This document shows, one piece after another, positions 1 through 8,957 of a stretch of DNA of 64,000 nucleotides (its first letter is position 1; the number at the start of each line of letters is the position of its first letter). Position numbers and translations under genes: made by a program. A model generated the notes under the pieces. The model made no database searches, was not told the origin of the DNA, and saw only the letters and a program-made list of their open reading frames with translations. Source of the DNA: Methylococcaceae bacterium (GTDB lineage: Bacteria; Pseudomonadota; Gammaproteobacteria; Methylococcales; Methylomonadaceae); contig SPJM01000344.1 of the NCBI GenBank assembly GCA_006844585.1, positions 1-64,000 of the forward strand. Reading direction: 5' to 3'.

Positions 1-2
1 GG

Positions 3-1298
3 CCCGCCACCCAAGAGTTAGGCGATAAAGCTTATAAAGCATTAAAACTGCAAGGTTTCGGCGACCACCATATCCACTATTTGAGCGCCGACCCAAGTGA
101 ACGAGATGCAGATGGCGACGGGATTAATGATATTGACGCGGAAGCGACATTGGAGAATTTGCAATCAGCTATTACTGAATGGGCGCTAGATGTAGAAGAT
201 GTTGTCGTTTTCCTAATCGGCCACGGCGGTCAACAATCCTTACACATCAATCGTGATTTTGTGTTGTCGGCAACACAGCTAAATTCATGGCTTGATGATT
301 TACAATCACAAATATCAGGCAAACTCAGCGCTATTATTGATGCTTGTTATTCCGGTAGCTTCATCCCTGTTTTAGCCGCCCAAGATCGTTACATACTCAG
401 CAGCACCAGCAGCGATTCTTTAGCGATTATTGCCAATAAAGGCGGCACCACTTCCTTTTCATATTATTTTTGGGATGAAGTTGTTTTTAGCGGACGTTTA
501 GGTTTTGCCTTTAGCAGCGCCCGGCAATCTATGAGTCGGCAATTGGTTGGCGGAGGCAAAACACAAAAAGCAGTGCTCGATACCAATGGCGACCGTAGCG
601 AAACCAAAGAGGATTACACACTTATCAAAAAATATTGTTATGGATTATGTAATAGCAAAGCTTCCGTTGCGCCCGAAATTGAAAGCGTTGCGCCGCAGGA
701 TGAGTTAAACGGTCAGTTAAAAGCGACCTTAAGCTTAACTATTTCAAATTCCAGCAATGCTATCGCAGACGCCTGGGCCACCATACAACGGCCTGATTAT
801 CATTTTCCATCCGACGACAGCGCCGTGAACAGCCTGCCTCAAATCAAGCTAAATTGCCAAGGAAAGCAATGCGAAGGCGTTTATGATAATTTCAATTTAA
901 ATGGCGAATATCAAGTTACGTTTTATGTGGAGGATACGGAAAACAACACTTCCTTACCGCGCAGCGTTAAATTACATCAAACCGGCAGAGATGATCGAGA
1001 GTGGGATGCGTCATCCGTATTTGAATCAACGACAGGTTTGTTAACGCTTAAAGACATTGAGGTAGGCGGTCAACATTATTATGTGGAGCTAAAAGACCAA
1101 GGCGATTATGTTTTTAGCGTTCATTATGTTCAACCTTTAGCAGGTTCAACCCATACCAAACTATCTAAATTTGACGGCCAAAAAGTTATAATTCCCAGCG
1201 TTTTAGCATTGGGCAATTTTTATTCGCTCAATCTGTTACTGCAAGACGGATTTTTGTTTCAACTGGATTTCGGCAGCATTGCAATTGCCGACGAATAA
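3..1298 (+). CDS. Peptidase C13/caspase-fold family protein, 5'-truncated by window edge
   Basis: Frame stays open to base 3 upstream of the listed TTG start; 'VVVFLIGHGG' and 'IIDACYSGSF' match the His/Cys dyad motifs of C13/caspase-like peptidases. Confidence 0.7.
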   Translation, partial: PATQELGDKAYKALKLQGFGDHHIHYLSADPSERDADGDGINDIDAEATLENLQSAITEWALDVEDVVVFLIGHGGQQSLHINRDFVLSATQLNSWLDDLQSQISGKLSAIIDACYSGSFIPVLAAQDRYILSSTSSDSLAIIANKGGTTSFSYYFWDEVVFSGRLGFAFSSARQSMSRQLVGGGKTQKAVLDTNGDRSETKEDYTLIKKYCYGLCNSKASVAPEIESVAPQDELNGQLKATLSLTISNSSNAIADAWATIQRPDYHFPSDDSAVNSLPQIKLNCQGKQCEGVYDNFNLNGEYQVTFYVEDTENNTSLPRSVKLHQTGRDDREWDASSVFESTTGLLTLKDIEVGGQHYYVELKDQGDYVFSVHYVQPLAGSTHTKLSKFDGQKVIIPSVLALGNFYSLNLLLQDGFLFQLDFGSIAIADE

Positions 1299-1357
1299 AT
1301 TTCCAGACATATTTGTCTCCACTGTATGGAACATCTATCTCATCCCTCTAAAGCGGT

Positions 1358-1385
1358 AGCAGCTCAGATTTCAGTCTGAGCTGCT
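1358..1385. terminator. Strong hairpin in convergent intergenic region, possible terminator
   Basis: Perfect 11-bp stem AGCAGCTCAGA-TTTCAG-TCTGAGCTGCT; weak T tract. Confidence 0.45.
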
Positions 1386-1456
1386 TTGGGATTACCCAAG
1401 TCTCTTGCTTAATGGGGTAAATATCCCGTCTGTTTCAAATAGAAAACCATTCCCGC

Positions 1457-1879
1457 CTAAAAGAATACATAATAAATCAACCCCAACCCCGCCAAAGTCA
1501 TAATGGCGCCGACAATTGAAGCTGCGACCGGAAACACCATCAAATCAGAACTCAATTGATATGCCTCACTATACTCATCAGGGTTGACCAAAATATCCAC
1601 CCATTCATTGCGTGAGACAGACTTTTGACTGGAAGATATCCGAGCGATAAAACGATAGTTCTGATTTAAGACTTTGTATTCAATCACCGGCGCATACATC
1701 TCAGTAGATCTGCCGGAAGATGTGCTGTGAGTGACTTCAAAATCGACAACCTGACCTTTTTGGCGCATAAAACCGCGTTTTATGCGGCGCACTTTGAATA
1801 GTTCGCTAAGCCCCCATTTCGAAAAGGCTATTCCGGCAAACAACAATAAGAACAGGGTAAAATTTTCTAATTCGTACAT
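1457..1879 (-). CDS. DUF3592-like membrane protein
   Basis: Two hydrophobic segments around a soluble domain; better start at MYELENF (1879) preceded by GGAGGAGA RBS than at 1945. Confidence 0.6.
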   Translation of the reverse strand: MYELENFTLFLLLFAGIAFSKWGLSELFKVRRIKRGFMRQKGQVVDFEVTHSTSSGRSTEMYAPVIEYKVLNQNYRFIARISSSQKSVSRNEWVDILVNPDEYSEAYQLSSDLMVFPVAASIVGAIMTLAGLGLIYYVFF

Positions 1880-1946
1880 CCGTCTCTTCTCCTCCGTTGA
1901 ATGAAATATTTTGGGTTCAATCGAGAAGTGATTCGGAACTCGCACA

Positions 1947-2363
1947 TTAGTCCTGAAACTTTATCTCATTTTCCTTACACCATCTTTTTAATGCGCTTTC
2001 TTGTGCCTGCAATTCAAATTCATACCATTTTTCTAAAATCCCTTTTCTTTCCAGTAGCGCCTTAAATTCCGCATAAGCCCCCCTTCTTCTAAAAATCATC
2101 TCAATATCATCTACCTCATTTGCTAAGTGTTGGTAGGCAAAATCAAGCACAAGTTGTTTACCTAATTCCAGTTCATTCTTGTGAGGAATTTCAATATATT
2201 TTTTATCTTCAATATCTTCAGGTAATTCGTCTTCCGTGTCCCCAAAATCGGAATGCCAATAAATTTTTCCAGTTTCCTTATTCAAGAAAGCCTGGTTTGT
2301 ATACATTTGACCACAACTCACAAAATCATTTGCATCCACTATATCTTCGAATTTTACTGTCAT
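1947..2363 (-). CDS. UPF0158-like protein
   Basis: Full-length ORF, resembles UPF0158 family. Confidence 0.6.
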   Translation of the reverse strand: MTVKFEDIVDANDFVSCGQMYTNQAFLNKETGKIYWHSDFGDTEDELPEDIEDKKYIEIPHKNELELGKQLVLDFAYQHLANEVDDIEMIFRRRGAYAEFKALLERKGILEKWYEFELQAQESALKRWCKENEIKFQD

Positions 2364-2508
2364 AGCGTTCTCTTATAAAACATTTCACACAGTGTAGGCC
2401 GGTTGTTGAAATGAAACGACCCAAACATTTTTTGAAAATTTTCCAGCTCGGATATTGATTCGCATTATAATAGTTAGTCATTCGCAAATACTGAAAAAAT
2501 AACTTAAC

Positions 2509-2832
2509 ATGAATGACATTATCCAACAATTGGCGGACGTTTTGGAACAACGCAAACAGGAAGCCGCTGATAAATCCTATGTCTCCAGCCTTTACCATAA
2601 AGGACTGGATCATATCCTCAAAAAACTGGGTGAAGAGGCGACTGAAACCGTAATCGCCGCCAAAGGCGGAGATAAAGATCAAATAATTTATGAAACGGCG
2701 GATTTATGGTTTCATAGCATGGTCTTATTAGCGCATCAAGGTTTGAAACCGGATGATGTTTTAAAAGAACTGGAAAGACGTTTCGGCTTATCCGGCCTGG
2801 AAGAAAAAGCGCAGCGTCAACAATCGAATTAA
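2509..2832 (+). CDS. hisE: Phosphoribosyl-ATP diphosphatase
   Basis: [31 protein letters not shown] motif. Confidence 0.95.
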   Translation: MNDIIQQLADVLEQRKQEAADKSYVSSLYHKGLDHILKKLGEEATETVIAAKGGDKDQIIYETADLWFHSMVLLAHQGLKPDDVLKELERRFGLSGLEEKAQRQQSN

Positions 2833-2844
2833 TCAGGAGGCCTT

Positions 2845-3063
2845 ATGGGCATCAGTATTACGCAATTAGTCATTATTTTGCTTATCGTCATTGTCTTATT
2901 CGGCACTAAGCGTCTAAAAAACATAGGCGCGGATTTGGGCGGGGCGATAAAAGGTTTTAAAGCCGCCGTTAAGGAAGGTTCTGAAGAAGAGCCTGCATTA
3001 TCTGAAAAAGACGATGATGTTATAGAAGGCAATACCGTTTCCAAAGAAAAAGATAAGGCTTAG
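2845..3063 (+). CDS. tatA: Sec-independent translocase TatA
   Basis: N-terminal TM then [21 protein letters not shown]. Confidence 0.95.
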   Translation: MGISITQLVIILLIVIVLFGTKRLKNIGADLGGAIKGFKAAVKEGSEEEPALSEKDDDVIEGNTVSKEKDKA

Positions 3064-3068
3064 ACGCA

Positions 3069-3374
3069 ATGTTTGATATTGGATTCTGGGAATTATGCCT
3101 GGTGGGCTTAATCAGTTTATTGGTCATCGGCCCGGAAAGACTGCCGAAAGCCGCTCGCATCGCGGGTTATTGGCTAGGCAAATCCCGCTCCATCGTTGCT
3201 AACGTCAAGTCCGAAATCAAAGAAGAGCTGCAGGCTGAAGAAATGCGTCAGATAATAAAGCAACAATCTGAGCTGGAAGAATTTCATAAAGCCTTGCAAC
3301 AAGGCGAAAATATGATCAAGGATGTTGCAAGCTCAGTGACTGAAACAGGTAAAACCAATAAAAAAAGCGATTAA
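3069..3374 (+). CDS. tatB: Sec-independent translocase TatB
   Basis: MFDIGFWELCLVGLISLLVIGPERLPKAAR. Confidence 0.95.
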   Translation: MFDIGFWELCLVGLISLLVIGPERLPKAARIAGYWLGKSRSIVANVKSEIKEELQAEEMRQIIKQQSELEEFHKALQQGENMIKDVASSVTETGKTNKKSD

Positions 3375-3377
3375 GGA

Positions 3378-4133
3378 ATGGGCAACGAGGATATAGAAGT
3401 CGAGGAAGAACAAACCTTAATCAGCCATTTGATTGAGTTGCGTCAACGGCTGTTATGGTCAGTATTATTTGTGTTAGTGGTTTTTCTGGCGGCTACGCCC
3501 TTTGTCAACGAGATTTATGAGTTCGTTTCCGAACCGTTGATGAAGCATTTGCCGAAAAACAGCTCGATGATCGCCATTGATGTGGCATCGCCTTTTTTCA
3601 CGCCGTTTAAATTAACCCTGGTCGTCTCGATTTTCGCGTCCATGCCGTTTTTGCTTTATCAGTTCTGGGCGTTTGTGGCGCCAGGGCTTTACCAACATGA
3701 AAAGCGGCTGATTTTTCCTTTGTTATTCGGCAGCACAGTCTTATTTTTTGCCGGTATCGCTTTCGCTTATTTCGTAGTATTCCCACTGGTTTTTATGTTT
3801 TTATCATCGGCCGCGCCTGAAGGGGTAACGATGATGACCGACATCAGCAAGTACCTGGATTTTATCTTAACCTTGTTCTTCGCTTTCGGACTGGCCTTTG
3901 AAGTGCCTATTTTCACCATTTTACTGGTCTGGACCGGCATCACCACGCCTCAAAGCCTGGCGGAAAAGCGTCCTTATGTGATTGTCGGCGCGTTTATCGT
4001 CGGCATGTTTCTAACCCCGCCGGACGCCATTTCCCAAACCTTATTGGCGGTGCCTATCTGGTTGTTGTTTGAAATCGGATTGCTGTTTTCCCGATTTTTT
4101 AAACGCGGCATTGAGAATCAGGAGATAGTTTAA
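3378..4133 (+). CDS. tatC: Sec-independent translocase TatC
   Basis: [12 protein letters not shown], multi-TM, follows tatAB. Confidence 0.97.
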   Translation: MGNEDIEVEEEQTLISHLIELRQRLLWSVLFVLVVFLAATPFVNEIYEFVSEPLMKHLPKNSSMIAIDVASPFFTPFKLTLVVSIFASMPFLLYQFWAFVAPGLYQHEKRLIFPLLFGSTVLFFAGIAFAYFVVFPLVFMFLSSAAPEGVTMMTDISKYLDFILTLFFAFGLAFEVPIFTILLVWTGITTPQSLAEKRPYVIVGAFIVGMFLTPPDAISQTLLAVPIWLLFEIGLLFSRFFKRGIENQEIV

Positions 4134-4171
4134 ATTACTTCTCAGAATGATGTTTACCCGGCAAATCAATA

Positions 4172-4765
4172 ATGTTAGCTAAAAAAAACAGTCAAAATGA
4201 AACCATCAGTGTAGATGCCTATTTAGAAAGCGAATCAGTCGCTGAAATCAAACATGAATTGATTGATGGTAAAATCTACGCAATGGCGGGAGCCAGCAAG
4301 AATCATCAACGCATCGCCGGCAATTTTTATGCTGGGTTAAGAAATCATCTTGTTAACCAACCTTGTGAAGCTTTTGGGTCGGATATAAAAGTTAAAGTTG
4401 GCGATAATTTCTTTTATCCGGACGCAATGGTAGTTTGCAACGACGATGAAGAGAATGATTATTACACTGATTCACCCGTCATTATTATTGAGGTGTTATC
4501 CAAATCAACTCGAAAAAACGACAAAACCAGCAAATTAATTGCTTACCTGAATATCCCAAGTCTTCAAGAATACGTGATGATTGAACAAGATTTTGTAGGC
4601 ATTGAAATACTCAGAAAAAAAGATCATTGGTCTCCAAGGAATTATTTTTTAGGCGATGAGGTCAACTTTGAATCCATTAATTTAACGCTGAAAGTTGAAG
4701 AGATTTATCAACGGGTAAACAACGAAGATATGCTGGAATGGTTAGCATCAAAACAGCCGATTTAA
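4172..4765 (+). CDS. Uma2 family (DUF820) endonuclease-like protein
   Basis: Restriction-endonuclease-like fold motifs: GSDIKVKV, YPDAMVVC, IIIEVLS. Confidence 0.85.
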   Translation: MLAKKNSQNETISVDAYLESESVAEIKHELIDGKIYAMAGASKNHQRIAGNFYAGLRNHLVNQPCEAFGSDIKVKVGDNFFYPDAMVVCNDDEENDYYTDSPVIIIEVLSKSTRKNDKTSKLIAYLNIPSLQEYVMIEQDFVGIEILRKKDHWSPRNYFLGDEVNFESINLTLKVEEIYQRVNNEDMLEWLASKQPI

Positions 4766-5364
4766 ATGCCTCCTCTCTGTTTAAGCAATTCAGCAATGTT
4801 TTCAGCCATCACTCGATAACCTTCATCATTCGGATGCACCCTATCCGATTTCAAGTCCGAATCAGCCAAAATAGTCGGCAAAGTCTCTAAATCCGCGACG
4901 ACCTGCATTTCTTCTGCAATTTGCTGGTAAACAGGCGCGCTTTCCATCATCAATAATTTAGGTTTGGGTACGCCCACTATCATCACTTGCGATCCCTGCT
5001 CCCGCGCTAATTGAATCATTTGCCGCAAATTCTCGATGCTCTGCCGTTCAGGTACTTGTCGGAGTATATCATTGCCGCCATGGATCAATATTAACAAATC
5101 GGGCTGTTCCAATTCCAAAAGCTCGGGCAGGCGTTGTAAACCCCGGCTGCTGATTTCACCGGGAATGCCTTCGTTTATCACGGTCAAACCGGTTAATTCC
5201 TGTAAGATAGCCGGATAATCATTATCCTCCGTTGCTCCGGTTCCATAGGTTAAACTGTCGCCGAACGCTAAAATAACGGCATCTGCGGGTAATTTTTGCA
5301 ACTGCGGTTGATCCGAACCGCAGGCGGTTAAAAAACAACAAACTATTATAATTATTCGCATCAT
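4762..5364 (-). CDS. GDSL-type arylesterase (TesA-like)
   Basis: ILAFGDSLTYGTGA, GGND, DRVHPNDEGY; lipoprotein-like N-terminus from MMRIIIIVCCFLTAC start at 5364. Confidence 0.9.
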   Translation of the reverse strand: MMRIIIIVCCFLTACGSDQPQLQKLPADAVILAFGDSLTYGTGATEDNDYPAILQELTGLTVINEGIPGEISSRGLQRLPELLELEQPDLLILIHGGNDILRQVPERQSIENLRQMIQLAREQGSQVMIVGVPKPKLLMMESAPVYQQIAEEMQVVADLETLPTILADSDLKSDRVHPNDEGYRVMAENIAELLKQRGGI

Positions 5365-6094
5365 GTCTAAAAACGTATTGATTACCGGCGCCGCCAAACG
5401 ATTAGGAGCGGCAAACGCCGTTATGTTACACCAACGGGGCTGTAATATTGTTTTGCACTATCATCATTCCGAACAGCAGGCGCTTGAACTGTGTCAACAA
5501 CTCAACCGCATCAGAGCTGATTCCGCCGTCCCTCTTCAAGCTGATCTGCTCGATTTAAAAGCGGTCAAGTCTTTGGCCGAATCCGCTATGCAGGCATGGG
5601 GGCATATCGATGTGTTGATTAATAATGCTTCAGGCTTTTACCCAACGCCCATCAACAAAGCCACGGAACAAGACTGGGAAAGCTTAGTGGGCGGTAATTT
5701 AAAAGCGCCTTTTTTTCTGGCTCAGGCGTTGCTGGAATCCTTACAACAACATCAAGGCTGCATTATCAATATGATAGATATTCATGCCGAACGCGGTTTG
5801 CCGGATCATCCCATTTACACAATCGCCAAAGCCGGCTTGGCGGCGATGACAAAAAGCCTGGCCAAAGATCTGGCGCCGGATATACGAGTCAACGGCATCG
5901 CCCCCGGCGCTATTTTATGGCCCGAACAATCTTTGCCGCCTCAACAACAAAACGCCTTAATCGAGCGCATCGCTTTAAAAAAGAAAGGCGATGCTTGCGA
6001 TATCAGCAATGCCGTTGAGTTTTTAATTTTTCATGCGGATTATATGACCGGGCAAATAATCACTGTCGATGGGGGGCGGACGCTTTATTGTTGA
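5363..6094 (+). CDS. Pteridine reductase-like SDR
   Basis: TGAAKRLG, NNASGFYPTP, YTIAKAGL, GAILWPE. Confidence 0.88.
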   Translation: MSKNVLITGAAKRLGAANAVMLHQRGCNIVLHYHHSEQQALELCQQLNRIRADSAVPLQADLLDLKAVKSLAESAMQAWGHIDVLINNASGFYPTPINKATEQDWESLVGGNLKAPFFLAQALLESLQQHQGCIINMIDIHAERGLPDHPIYTIAKAGLAAMTKSLAKDLAPDIRVNGIAPGAILWPEQSLPPQQQNALIERIALKKKGDACDISNAVEFLIFHADYMTGQIITVDGGRTLYC

Positions 6095-6133
6095 TATGAA
6101 TGTCATCGCATTCATGTAGGGCTTACGACTGCT

Positions 6134-6631
6134 CTACACAGATAACCAATCAACCTTGATTTTTTTTTGCTGTAGCCCTGATTTATCGAATTGCCGCCAC
6201 ATGTCCGCATAGTTTTTTTTGCTGACCGGGTGTTGCGAAGCGCCTGCAACTTCAGCTAAAGGCTCCAGCACAAAGGCGTAATGTTCAATTTCATCACGGG
6301 GAATTTGCAATCGCCCTTCATGAATGATTTGATCGCCATACAAAACTAAATCCAAATCCAGTGTGCGCGATGAAAATTTTTGGCTATTATGCGTCCGGCC
6401 GTGATCCAGCTCAATTTGCTTTAATTGTTTAGCGATCGCCTTGGCCTCTAACTGCGATTGAAAACCCACAATCAAATTATAAAAGTTATCGCCGTCAAAA
6501 CCGACCGGCGCCGTTTCATAGACGCTGGATACAATGATATCGCCAAACAATTGTTTGATCGCATTGAGGCTGGAAGGAATATTTTTATCCCTGTCGATAT
6601 TACTGCCTATGCTGATATAGCCGGTGGTCAT
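6134..6631 (-). CDS. folK: 6-hydroxymethyl-7,8-dihydropterin pyrophosphokinase
   Basis: YISIGSN, SRTLDLDLVLYGD. Confidence 0.95.
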   Translation of the reverse strand: MTTGYISIGSNIDRDKNIPSSLNAIKQLFGDIIVSSVYETAPVGFDGDNFYNLIVGFQSQLEAKAIAKQLKQIELDHGRTHNSQKFSSRTLDLDLVLYGDQIIHEGRLQIPRDEIEHYAFVLEPLAEVAGASQHPVSKKNYADMWRQFDKSGLQQKKIKVDWLSV

Positions 6632-6634
6632 AAA

Positions 6635-6988
6635 TTATCTTTCGCCTCGTTCGATGATAATCCCTACATCTTTAGCGCGGCTGATGGCGCCGCGCTTGTT
6701 CAACATTATTTTGATCCAGGGGATGGAAAATTCCTGTCGCAAAACCTTAGCCAGCTCTTCTATAAGCGTTTCGACCAAAAAAAATTCACTTTGTTCGACA
6801 AATTCCACAATGCGTTCGGAAACTGTCTTATAATCCAAAGCATAACTAATATCGTCGGTTTCCGCCGCCCGCTTAATATCATTGGCCATTTCAATGTCAA
6901 AAACAAGCGTTTGCTTGATTTCCCTTTCCCAGTCATAGATACCGATGACGGCATTGACTTCTAATCCTCTCAAAAAGATGATATCCAT
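6635..6988 (-). CDS. folB: Dihydroneopterin aldolase
   Basis: GLEVNAVIGIYDWER; adjacent to folK. Confidence 0.95.
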   Translation of the reverse strand: MDIIFLRGLEVNAVIGIYDWEREIKQTLVFDIEMANDIKRAAETDDISYALDYKTVSERIVEFVEQSEFFLVETLIEELAKVLRQEFSIPWIKIMLNKRGAISRAKDVGIIIERGER

Positions 6989-7073
6989 TTTTAATTTTCC
7001 GGTTATTATATTATCTAAAATCGTACAGTATCGTGGAAACGATGTTGAGTTACAAGTCTAGTAAGAGGTAAAA

Positions 7074-7646
7074 ATGATTGATTGGTTACTTGTGCCGTTA
7101 GCCTATTTATGTGGTTCTGTTTCCAGCGCCATCATCGTCTGTCGGGTCATGGGTTTGGAAGATCCCAGAAGCCAAGGGTCAGGCAATCCCGGGGCGACGA
7201 ATGTCATGCGCATAGGCGGTAAAAAGGCCGCCGCCATCACTTTGTTGGGCGACGCCTTAAAAGGATTCATCCCTGTGCTGGCCGCCAAATTGCTTGGCGT
7301 TGACAGTTTGATATTATCTTGTGTGGTAATGGCCGCATTTCTGGGCCACCTTTATCCTATCTTTTTCGGCTTTAAAGGCGGTAAAGGGGTCGCCACTTCT
7401 TTCGGCGTAACGCTAGGCGTTACCTGGTTGCTGGGTATTATTGTTTCCGGCACTTGGTTATTAGTCTATAAAATCGGCAAAATATCATCTTTATCCGCAT
7501 TAGTCGCCGCCGTTTTAACCCCCGTCTATGTTTGGTTTATCATTGGCGATATCTATCTGGTTATCACTTTTGTGTTGATTTCCATGATTTTACTGTGGCG
7601 TCATCGCAGTAATATCCAGCGATTAATCAGCGGGGAGGAAACCTGA
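7074..7646 (+). CDS. plsY: Glycerol-3-phosphate acyltransferase PlsY
   Basis: GSGNPGATNVMR, GFKGGKGVATSFG. Confidence 0.97.
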   Translation: MIDWLLVPLAYLCGSVSSAIIVCRVMGLEDPRSQGSGNPGATNVMRIGGKKAAAITLLGDALKGFIPVLAAKLLGVDSLILSCVVMAAFLGHLYPIFFGFKGGKGVATSFGVTLGVTWLLGIIVSGTWLLVYKIGKISSLSALVAAVLTPVYVWFIIGDIYLVITFVLISMILLWRHRSNIQRLISGEET

Positions 7647-7647
7647 A

Positions 7648-8337
7648 ATGGGTTTATTTCGATTAACCCTGCTACTCGCAGCAACGCTGTTATTATTTAG
7701 CGAGCCGGGCTTGGCTCATGGCGTAGATCAAAGCACCCGGCAATTTTTAGTTAACAGCCAAGGCGTAGCGATAGCGCCGTTTATCTATATCGGCGCTAAA
7801 CATATGGTCACCGGCTATGATCATTTACTTTTTTTAGTGGGCGTCATTTTCTTTCTGTACCGAACCCGCGATGTTTTGGTCTATGTCAGCCTGTTCACGC
7901 TAGGCCATAGTTTGACGCTGTTAACCGGCGTTTTAGCACATATCAGCGTCAACGCATATTTAATCGACGCCATTATCGGTTTATCGATTGTTTATAAAGG
8001 TTTCGATAACCTGGGAGGCTTTAAAAAAATTTTCGGCTTCCAACCCAACACCCGCATCGCGGTGATGATTTTCGGTTTATTTCATGGTTTCGGCTTAGCA
8101 ACCAAACTTTTAGATTTTCAGCTTCCGGATCAAGGCTTATGGAAAAATCTTCTCGCCTTTAATATCGGCGTTGAACTAGGGCAATTTTTCGCTTTATTAT
8201 TTATCGTTATCGCCCTAAATGTCTGGCGCCGCTCGCCCAGCTTTTACCGATTTTCAACCACAACCAATACCGGATTAATGGCGGGCGGCTTCATTTTATT
8301 CGGTTATCAAATGACAGGCTATTTCATCGCCAGCTAA
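7648..8337 (+). CDS. HupE/UreJ family membrane protein
   Basis: GAKHMVTGYDHLLFL, GHSLTL, FGLFHGFGLA. Confidence 0.88.
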   Translation: MGLFRLTLLLAATLLLFSEPGLAHGVDQSTRQFLVNSQGVAIAPFIYIGAKHMVTGYDHLLFLVGVIFFLYRTRDVLVYVSLFTLGHSLTLLTGVLAHISVNAYLIDAIIGLSIVYKGFDNLGGFKKIFGFQPNTRIAVMIFGLFHGFGLATKLLDFQLPDQGLWKNLLAFNIGVELGQFFALLFIVIALNVWRRSPSFYRFSTTTNTGLMAGGFILFGYQMTGYFIAS

Positions 8338-8338
8338 T

Positions 8339-8884
8339 ATGAGCAATCAAGACACCCAAACACCTTCCACCCAATCATTAATTATTTCCAGCCTGTGCGC
8401 CGTAGTGTTAGCGACAGTCGTGCTGTTTCTGTTTATATTACCGGCCGAATACGGTATAGACCCAAGCGGACTGGGCAAAAAAATCGGCCTGACCGCTTTA
8501 GCGGAGGCATCATCAAACGCTAATGCCAAACCAACCATCATGTCTTGTAATCAGCGCCTGGATAACTGGCAAGATGCTATCAGCATAGAAATTCCGGCCA
8601 ACCAGGGGGTGGAATATAAATTTCTGCTGGATAAAGGCGCTAAAATAGAATTTGCCTGGCATACTCAAGGCGGCGAATTATATTTCGACTTCCACGGCGA
8701 ACCTAAAGGCGATACCAGCGGTTATTTTCAAAGCTTTAAAGAAGCTACCGATCTAAAAAATAGCGGCGAATTGACTGCGCCTTTTAGCGGCTCGCATGGT
8801 TGGTATTGGGAAAATCGGCAAAACCGCCCGATTACCGTGCAACTCAGTACACGCGGTGAATACCAAATTCTTGGAATCATGTAG
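8339..8884 (+). CDS. Single-TM anchored protein of unknown function, next to HupE
   Basis: Start-stop proximity to HupE gene; N-terminal TM then soluble domain. Confidence 0.6.
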   Translation: MSNQDTQTPSTQSLIISSLCAVVLATVVLFLFILPAEYGIDPSGLGKKIGLTALAEASSNANAKPTIMSCNQRLDNWQDAISIEIPANQGVEYKFLLDKGAKIEFAWHTQGGELYFDFHGEPKGDTSGYFQSFKEATDLKNSGELTAPFSGSHGWYWENRQNRPITVQLSTRGEYQILGIM

Positions 8885-8957
8885 TATACTACTGACAAAT
8901 AGTTGTGAAACTTAAGCAACGCTTTAGTTAAACCATTCCTGATGTATTTTTGAAATT

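Noticed and set aside
6458-6964. 168-aa ORF opposite folK/folB
   Set aside because: Antisense shadow of two well-supported genes
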